Shown here: positions 58,312-64,000 of the stretch, in pieces | Layout: every line of letters starts with the position of its first letter | Position numbering within the stretch: the stretch's first letter is position 1 | Origin: Planctomycetota bacterium | GTDB lineage: Bacteria > Planctomycetota > Planctomycetia > Gemmatales > Gemmataceae | Direction of reading: 5' to 3' | Assembly (NCBI GenBank): GCA_016191165.1 | Contig: JACPPF010000121.1 | Span: 1 to 64,000 of the forward strand | DNA: 64,000 bases | Notes under the pieces: generated by a model | What the model was told of the DNA's origin: nothing | The model's database searches: none | Seen by the model: only the letters and a program-made list of their open reading frames with translations | Position numbers and translations under genes: made by a program

Positions 58312-60699
58312 ATGGGTACAACGGTAGTTTTCCGATCCTGTGTGGCGTTTACCTGCGCAAGTTTTCTGGCGGCTCTGCCCAGCCTGGACGCTGGTGAAAA
58401 AACAGTCGCGAGGGTCGAATTCAATCGCGACATTCGCCCCATCCTTTCAGATAAGTGCTTCTTTTGCCACGGGCCCGACGCGGCGCACCGCAAGGCGAAG
58501 CTGCGCCTTGACACCGAGGAAGGCGCTCGCGTGATCGTGGGCGGCAAGCCGGCCGAGAGCGAACTTTATGGCCGCATCACGCAGGTTGAGGGCTCCAAGC
58601 GCATGCCGCCCCCAAAGTCCGGCAAGACGCTCGCCAAGAACGAGATCGAGCTGATCCGCCGCTGGATCGAGCAAGGCGGCACGTTTCAACCGCACTGGTC
58701 GTTCGCGCCGCCCAAACGTCCCCAGGTTCCCGTCAGTCGGCACCCCTGGCCGCGCAATCCGGTCGATGAGTTTGTGCTTGCGAAGTTGCAAGCGCTGAAG
58801 CTGACGCCGGCGCCGGAGGCCGCCAAAGTGACGTTGATTCGGCGCGTTTATTTCGATTTGCTCGGCTTGCCCCCATCGCCGGCTCAGGTCAAAGCTTTTC
58901 TCAAGGATACGCGCGCCGACGCCTACGACCGGCTCGTGGATGCTTTGCTCACGTCGCCGCACTTTGGGGAGCGCATGGCGATGTACTGGCTTGACCTCGT
59001 GCGCTATGCGGACACCGTCGGCTACCACGGCGATCAGGAGCACCATATTTCTCCCTATCGCGATTACGTCATCAAGGCGTTCAATGACAACCTCCCGTTC
59101 GACCGCTTCACGATCGAGCAGCTCGCGGGGGACTTGCTGCCGAATCCGACGACCGACCAGCTAATCGCCACGGGTTACAACCGGGTCTTGCAGACAACGC
59201 ATGAAGGCGGCGCCCAGGACAAGGAATACCTGGCGATTTACTCGGCCGACCGGGTACGGAATCTCGGCGCGGTGTGGATGGGGGCGACCATCGGCTGTGC
59301 CCAGTGCCACAACCACCGCTACGATCCTTATACGCAAAAAGACTTCTACCGCCTCGCCGCGTTCTTCGCCGACATCGACGAGCGCGGCGCCTTCAAGGGC
59401 CCGGACCAGACGCCGACCAAGAGGCCGCCGGAGATCGCCGTGCTCTCGCCGATTGACCGCGCCGAAGCGGAGGCGGTTCGCCAACAGATTGCCGCGCTCA
59501 AGCTCAAACCCAACCGAGGCGATGATCTTGCCGGGCGGGAGAAGTTGCTGGCGGAGATCGAGAAACGCAAGAGCTTGACGATGATCACGAAATCGGTGAA
59601 GCCGCGCGTCATTCGCGTCCTCCATCGGGGCGACTGGATGGACACGAAGAGCGAGATCGTCGACCCGGGGGCGCCTCATTTCATGAAACCGATCGGGGCC
59701 AAGGGTCGCGCCACCCGGCTCGACCTCGCGCGCTGGCTCACCTCGGCGGAACATCCGCAGACGGCGCGCGTGTTCGTCAATCGATTGTGGTATCTCTACT
59801 TCGGCAAGGGCTTGTCGAAGACCCTCGACGACGGCGGCTCGCAGGGCGATTGGCCGACCCATCCCGAATTGCTCGACTGGCTCGCGGCCGAGTTTACGCG
59901 CCCCTCTCTTTCGCGCGGGAGAGGCGCCGCGGGCGCGGGGGAAATCCCCGCCTGGAACGTCAAGCATCTGGTCAAGCTCCTGGTGACATCCGCGACCTAT
60001 CGCCAGTCTTCGCTCGAATCCGATGCGCACCGCAAGCTCGACCCCGGCAACCGCTTTTTCTCCCGGCAATCGCGTTACCGTCTGCCAGCCGAGATGATTC
60101 GCGATCAAGCCCTGGCCGTGAGCGGGCTGCTGGCCGATCGCCTCGGCGGCCGCAGCGTCAAGCCGGCGCAGCCGGACGGGTATTACGCTCACCTGAATTT
60201 CCCCAGGCGGACCTATGTCGCCGACAAGGGACTCGATCAGTATCGCCGCGGCGTTTACACGCACTGGCAGCGGACGTATCTGCATCCGATGTTGCGGGCG
60301 TTCGACGCGCCGACGCGCGAAGAATGCACCGCGCAGCGGCCGATCAGCAACACGCCGCTGGCGGCGCTCGTCCTCTTGAACGATCCATCGTTTGTGGAGT
60401 GTGCGCGCGTTTTAGCCGCGCGCATCATCAAGGAAGGCGGCAAGTCGGACGCCGAGCGCATCGCCTGGGCCTGGCGTCAGGCGCTGTCGCGCGCCCCGCA
60501 CGAACGCGAAGTCGCGGCCCTTGCCAGGCTTTATCAAGCGAATCGCAAGCAATACGCCGACGATCGGGCGGCCGCGCTCAAGCTGACCAGCATCGGTGCG
60601 GCGCCGCGCCCTGCCGACCTTGACGTGGCCGAGCTCGCTGCCTGGACGAGCGTGGCGCGGGTGCTGTTCAATCTCGATGAGACGATTACGAGGAACTGA
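58312..60699 (+). CDS. PSCyt1-DUF1549-DUF1553 exported cytochrome-like protein
   Basis: This 795-residue exported protein has a signal peptide (VVFRSCVAFTCASFLAAL) and an N-terminal planctomycete cytochrome PSCyt1 domain with the heme motif CFFCH (C49, C52, H53) and the GRITQVEGSKRMPPP block. DUF1549 follows (RRVYFDLLGLPPSPAQV, YWLDLVRYADTVGYHGDQ, plus a second CAQCHNHRYDPYTQKD). DUF1553 completes the protein (TRLDLARWLTSAEHPQTARVFVNRLW, FDAPTREECTAQRP). This is the standard planctomycete partner of DUF1501. A GC-rich palindrome (59899-59941) inserts a Ser/Arg/Gly-rich loop near residues 530-545. ATG 58312 has GGAG upstream. Confidence 0.93.
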   Translation: MGTTVVFRSCVAFTCASFLAALPSLDAGEKTVARVEFNRDIRPILSDKCFFCHGPDAAHRKAKLRLDTEEGARVIVGGKPAESELYGRITQVEGSKRMPPPKSGKTLAKNEIELIRRWIEQGGTFQPHWSFAPPKRPQVPVSRHPWPRNPVDEFVLAKLQALKLTPAPEAAKVTLIRRVYFDLLGLPPSPAQVKAFLKDTRADAYDRLVDALLTSPHFGERMAMYWLDLVRYADTVGYHGDQEHHISPYRDYVIKAFNDNLPFDRFTIEQLAGDLLPNPTTDQLIATGYNRVLQTTHEGGAQDKEYLAIYSADRVRNLGAVWMGATIGCAQCHNHRYDPYTQKDFYRLAAFFADIDERGAFKGPDQTPTKRPPEIAVLSPIDRAEAEAVRQQIAALKLKPNRGDDLAGREKLLAEIEKRKSLTMITKSVKPRVIRVLHRGDWMDTKSEIVDPGAPHFMKPIGAKGRATRLDLARWLTSAEHPQTARVFVNRLWYLYFGKGLSKTLDDGGSQGDWPTHPELLDWLAAEFTRPSLSRGRGAAGAGEIPAWNVKHLVKLLVTSATYRQSSLESDAHRKLDPGNRFFSRQSRYRLPAEMIRDQALAVSGLLADRLGGRSVKPAQPDGYYAHLNFPRRTYVADKGLDQYRRGVYTHWQRTYLHPMLRAFDAPTREECTAQRPISNTPLAALVLLNDPSFVECARVLAARIIKEGGKSDAERIAWAWRQALSRAPHEREVAALARLYQANRKQYADDRAAALKLTSIGAAPRPADLDVAELAAWTSVARVLFNLDETITRN
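59899..59941. repeat. Coding GC-rich palindrome inside the DUF1553 domain
   Basis: CGCGCCCCTCTCTTTCGCGC is followed by GGGAGAGGCGCCGCGGGCGC within the PSCyt1 gene. It shares the CCCCTCTC core with 25831-25938, 27289-27332 and 53679-53701, and it adds a Ser/Arg/Gly-rich stretch in a region where related proteins usually have a short loop. Confidence 0.75.
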
Positions 60700-60702
60700 G
60701 TC

Positions 60703-62118
60703 ATGGATTCACATGAAATGACGCGCCGTGCTTTCCTGGGTCGCACATCAATCGGTTTCGGCGCCACGGCGCTGGCGACGATGCTCCCGGCGTCGCTCAC
60801 GGGTGCTCAATCCGCAGACCCACTTTCCGGGCTGCCGCACTTCGCGGCGACGGCGAAGCGGGTGATTTTTCTCTACATGTCCGGCGGGCCGTCGCACCTG
60901 GAGTTGTTCGACCCAAAACCGGCGCTCACGCGCATGCACCTGGAGCCTATGCCTGAATCCTTCACGCGCGGGCAGCCAATTGCGCAACTGCAAAATGCCA
61001 GGCTCCGGTGTTTCGGGCCGCAGTTTCGTTTCCGCAAGGCAGGCCAGTCGGGTCAGGAACTCTCGGAGCTGCTGCCAAACCTTGGCCGGATTGCCGATGA
61101 TATCGCCATCGTGCGTTCGATGCACACGGATCAGATCAATCACGATCCAGCTCACACGGTGATGAACACCGGCACGCAGATCTCTGGTCGGCCGAGCATG
61201 GGCGCCTGGATCACCTACGGTCTGGGCAGCGAGTGCGACAACCTGCCCGGCTTCATCGTCTTGACGAGTGCCGGCGGGCGTAATCCGCAGCCGATCTCCT
61301 CGCGTCAGTGGGCGCCTGGGTTTCTACCAGGCCGCCATCAGGGGGTCGAGTTTTATTCTTCGGGCGATCCGGTGCACTACGTGCGCAATCCGCCCGGCGT
61401 GACGCGCGCACAGCAGCGCCAGACGATCGACGCCGTTCGCGAACTTAATGCCATCCGCAACGAACCGCTGCGCGACCCGGAGATTGACACGCGCATCGCT
61501 CAGTACGAGATGGCGTTTCGCATGCAGACCAGCGTGCCGGAATTGATGGACATCGCCAGCGAGCCACGCCATGTTCGCGAAATGTACGGTGTCACAGGCG
61601 CGGACGGCAGCTTCGCCTACAACTGCCTGCTTGCCCGCCGACTGGCCGAGCGCGGCGTGCGTTTCATCCAGCTCTATCATCGCGGCTGGGATCATCACGA
61701 CAATATTGTCAACTACCTGCGCCAGTGCTGCGGCCTGTGCGATAAACCGTCGGCGGCGCTGGTGCAAGATCTCAAACAGCGCGGCATGCTCGACGACACG
61801 CTCATCATCTGGGGCGGAGAATTCGGCCGCACGCCGATGGTGCAATTCAAGGGCAGCGCTCCGGGCCGGGATCATCACATTCGCGGCTTCTCGATGTGGC
61901 TGGCCGGCGGCGGCGTCAAGGGAGGCGTCACGTACGGCGCCACGGACGAGTTGGGCTACGCCGCAGTCGTTAATCCGGTCCACGTGCGCGACCTGCACGC
62001 CACCATGCTGCACACGCTGGGGATCGATCACGCCCGTTTGACCTATCGCCATCAGGGGCTGGACATGCGTCTGACCGGCGTGGAACCGGCGCGCGTGGTT
62101 GACGAAATTCTGGCGTAG
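60703..62118 (+). CDS. DUF1501 domain protein, Tat-exported
   Basis: This 471-residue DUF1501 protein has a twin-arginine signal (MTRRAFLGRTSIGFGATALATML). Its core motifs are FLYMSGGPSHLELFDPKP, SELLPNLGRIADDIAIVRSMHTDQINHDPAH, QLYHRGWDHHDNI and IWGGEFGRTPMV, the metal-site-like residues shared with the alkaline phosphatase superfamily. It starts 4 nt after the PSCyt1-DUF1549-DUF1553 gene, the classic planctomycete operon pair, and is likely exported with it. It is a second copy of the family, beside 2900-4300. Confidence 0.93.
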   Translation: MDSHEMTRRAFLGRTSIGFGATALATMLPASLTGAQSADPLSGLPHFAATAKRVIFLYMSGGPSHLELFDPKPALTRMHLEPMPESFTRGQPIAQLQNARLRCFGPQFRFRKAGQSGQELSELLPNLGRIADDIAIVRSMHTDQINHDPAHTVMNTGTQISGRPSMGAWITYGLGSECDNLPGFIVLTSAGGRNPQPISSRQWAPGFLPGRHQGVEFYSSGDPVHYVRNPPGVTRAQQRQTIDAVRELNAIRNEPLRDPEIDTRIAQYEMAFRMQTSVPELMDIASEPRHVREMYGVTGADGSFAYNCLLARRLAERGVRFIQLYHRGWDHHDNIVNYLRQCCGLCDKPSAALVQDLKQRGMLDDTLIIWGGEFGRTPMVQFKGSAPGRDHHIRGFSMWLAGGGVKGGVTYGATDELGYAAVVNPVHVRDLHATMLHTLGIDHARLTYRHQGLDMRLTGVEPARVVDEILA

Positions 62119-62173
62119 GTGGATGGGCATTGCCCAGGTCGCGGTGAGCGTCGCATGGTGGTAGTAGGCAAGC

Positions 62174-64000
62174 TCACTTGCCCGCGGCTTCCTTGCTCAT
62201 CCGCGCCTTATATTCGACCGCCTCCTGGCGCTCCAGTCGGCCGCGCAGGCGGAAGACGTGGTTATCCATCCGCGTGGCCAGGTCCTTCTTCGCCTGCGGG
62301 TCGAAGGTCAGGTGATACAGCTTGTATGTCGTCGTCTTGCCGTGGTTGACGACGAGCTTCCACGCGCCATCCTGAATCGTCTGCTCACCGGTGCGTTGAG
62401 GGATTTCGATCTTGGCCTTCTTCTTCAGGCCGGCCCAGAACAGCTCGTCGGCAGTGCGAAGGTCTTCCTTGCCGCCAGGTGCGCGCAGAGCGTTTTCCTT
62501 GAGAGGCCTCTGAACGCCGTCCAGGGAGACGGCCTTGTCGCGCGGATTCTTGGAGATCGCGATGTTGCCGGCGACAAGTGCGTTGCCGATGGGTTTCTTG
62601 ATCGTGATGGCGGTGCCCTGAAAGTTGCGGATGATGTTGTCGGTGACGGTGACCTTGCAACCGGTGCTGTTGAGAAGGTTGCGGTAGCCATCGACTTGAT
62701 TGGCAATGACGGTGAGATCGGCCTTGCCCCAGCCCCAGACGGCCGAGCCGCTCTTGCCGCTGCCTTGCATCCGGTTGCCACGGATGCGTGCGGTTCCATC
62801 GACCAGGATCGCGGCGACTCCGCCACCGTGGATCGTGTTGCCGGCGATGAGGGCGGAGGAGCCTTCCCGGACGGCGATGAGCGGCGGCATGCCGCCGGCG
62901 CGGCGGAGCTCGTTGCCAAAGAGGTAGGCGAACGAACCATGCCTGAGGCCGACGGCAACCAGGCGGTTTTCCAGGCATTTGTTGTGCAGCAGGATGACGA
63001 CTGCCTTGTGGCGTGCGCCAATGCCGGCGGCCTTGTTTTCCTTGCATTCGTTGCCTTCGATCAAGCAGAAGGCCCCGTCGCGGGAGCCAATGCCCGCGAA
63101 TTCGTTCTTGAAGCAGCGGTTGCCCTGGATGATCGGCATCGCCCCCTCGCGCGAACCAATGCCGGCGAGCTTGTTTTCGTAGCAGTCGTTATCGACGATG
63201 AGCGCCCTGGCGCCGAGTCGGCTGCCAATGCCGGCCATTTCGTTTTTGTAGCAGCGGTTGCCGAGTAGGGTCGGGGCGGCCCCATCGCGTGCGCCGATCC
63301 CGGCCATTTCGTTCTGGTAACATTCATTGCTTTCGATGATCGGTTTCGCTCCATCGCGCGCGCCGATGCCTGCCATCTTGTTCTTGTAGCATTTGTTGAA
63401 GCGGATGGTGGGGGCGGCGTCATGGCGCGCGCCGATGCCTGCCATCTCGTTTTCGTGGCAATCGTTCGATTCGATGATGCCCCTGGCGCCGTCGCGCGAA
63501 CCGATGCCTGCCATCTGGTTCTTGTAACAGCGATTGTTGCGGATGACCGGGGCGGCGCCGTCGCGACTGCCGATGCCCGCCATCTCGTTGCCGTGGCAAT
63601 CGTTGTCTTCGATGATCGGATTGGTTCCTTTCATGCGGACGCCGATGCCGGCGCGGCGGTTGTTGTAGCACTTGTTGCCTCGGACGATGGGGGTGGCGCC
63701 TTCGCGGATCCCGATGCCGGCGCGGACGTTGTCGAAGGATTCGTTGTTGAGGATGGTGGCCTTGGAGTTGCGATTGCCAATGCCGCCGCGGAGGTTGTTG
63801 AAGCAGACGTTGGCCTCGATGGTGGGCGTGGCGCCGTCGGCGATGCCGATGCCGCCGCCCATGTTGCGATAGACGACGTTTTTGTAGATGCGTGAGTTAT
63901 TTCCCTTGCCCGAGCAGCCGATGCCGGCGTGGCCGTTGTCGTGGACGATGCAGTGCCGCACGGTTGCGGTGACGCCGGGCACGCCGACCGCGGGGACGGC
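62174..64000 (-). CDS. Right-handed beta-helix protein built of 23-residue repeats, with a sulfatase-C-like tail (partial, runs off the window)
   Basis: The minus-strand frame is open to the window end. From the edge it reads AVPAVGVPGVTATVRHCIVHDNGHAGIG, then a series of about 15 near-identical 23-residue repeats of the form GAxPIIExNxCYxNEMAGIGxRD (69-nt periods), typical of a parallel beta-helix. The last 100 residues (IQDGAWKLVVNHG, YKLYHLTFDPQAKKDLATRM) resemble the C-terminal extension of sulfatases, without the sulfatase core. No signal peptide is visible because the start is outside. It is probably an extracellular structural or binding protein. Confidence 0.75.
   Translation of the reverse strand, partial: AVPAVGVPGVTATVRHCIVHDNGHAGIGCSGKGNNSRIYKNVVYRNMGGGIGIADGATPTIEANVCFNNLRGGIGNRNSKATILNNESFDNVRAGIGIREGATPIVRGNKCYNNRRAGIGVRMKGTNPIIEDNDCHGNEMAGIGSRDGAAPVIRNNRCYKNQMAGIGSRDGARGIIESNDCHENEMAGIGARHDAAPTIRFNKCYKNKMAGIGARDGAKPIIESNECYQNEMAGIGARDGAAPTLLGNRCYKNEMAGIGSRLGARALIVDNDCYENKLAGIGSREGAMPIIQGNRCFKNEFAGIGSRDGAFCLIEGNECKENKAAGIGARHKAVVILLHNKCLENRLVAVGLRHGSFAYLFGNELRRAGGMPPLIAVREGSSALIAGNTIHGGGVAAILVDGTARIRGNRMQGSGKSGSAVWGWGKADLTVIANQVDGYRNLLNSTGCKVTVTDNIIRNFQGTAITIKKPIGNALVAGNIAISKNPRDKAVSLDGVQRPLKENALRAPGGKEDLRTADELFWAGLKKKAKIEIPQRTGEQTIQDGAWKLVVNHGKTTTYKLYHLTFDPQAKKDLATRMDNHVFRLRGRLERQEAVEYKARMSKEAAGK

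Overview
The window looks like a chromosomal segment of a high-GC planctomycete, probably a Gemmataceae-type member of the Planctomycetota. The main evidence is the set of families concentrated in that phylum: two DUF1501 proteins (2900-4300, 60703-62118), two DUF1549/DUF1553 proteins (18442-20082, 58312-60699, the latter with a planctomycete cytochrome PSCyt1 domain), a giant PVC-type heme-binding CxxCH protein (48432-51545), a TIGR03067 protein (45848-46285), DUF4337, and many small zinc-ribbon/membrane proteins. No rRNA, tRNA, CRISPR array or complete insertion sequence was found by eye.

Layout. 1-2885: a frameshifted hypothetical gene, a Gfo/Idh/MocA oxidoreductase, a VapBC-like toxin-antitoxin pair and a small unknown gene. 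2900-10294: DUF1501, tsaD, a secreted Pro/Tyr-rich protein, a zinc-ribbon/toroid protein, a STAS protein and an S41 (Ctp) protease. 10399-16437: a minus-strand housekeeping run purA - uppS - cdsA - phoH - 7TM-HD phosphohydrolase, covering purine synthesis, undecaprenyl-PP and CDP-diacylglycerol synthesis, and nucleotide or RNA metabolism. 16532-20082: a 68-bp tandem repeat array, a HEAT-repeat secreted protein and an orphan DUF1549/1553 gene. 20138-21894: a zinc-type ABC ATPase and binding lipoprotein without a permease. 22351-29001: an LpxL-like acyltransferase, an Ldh-type dehydrogenase, an aldose epimerase, an RsmC-like methyltransferase, a cupin, DUF4337 and DUF2179/5698 proteins. 29321-34683: an ABC-2 type permease, a coiled-coil envelope protein, cmk-plsC and a PIG-L deacetylase. 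34853-39677: a BON protein, an FHA-HTH regulator, a class IV aminotransferase and a sodium:solute symporter. 40194-45417: a G8/beta-helix exoprotein, an AT-rich AAA ATPase + DUF4276 pair (the best candidate for an anti-phage defence module) and an esterase. 45430-51545: small membrane or secreted proteins, a CmcI-like methyltransferase, an SDR and the giant cytochrome. 51542-52808: a frameshifted Mrr-like endonuclease and an orphan antitoxin-like gene. 53119-64000: a two-domain hydrolase, DUF983, a membrane protein, DUF1028, the PSCyt1-DUF1549-DUF1553/DUF1501 pair and a partial repeat-built beta-helix protein.

The most striking genome-scale signal is dispersed palindromic repeats. At least ten families recur between genes. 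One GC-rich family also lies inside three reading frames (at least one in-frame), a dispersed unit supplies the stop codon of a CmcI-like gene, and a MITE-like element supplies the stop codon of cdsA. Three genes carry single-base frameshifts (88-95, about 45695, 52276-52281). Each could be a sequencing error or a real lesion.

All family names come from reading the translations. No searches were run.
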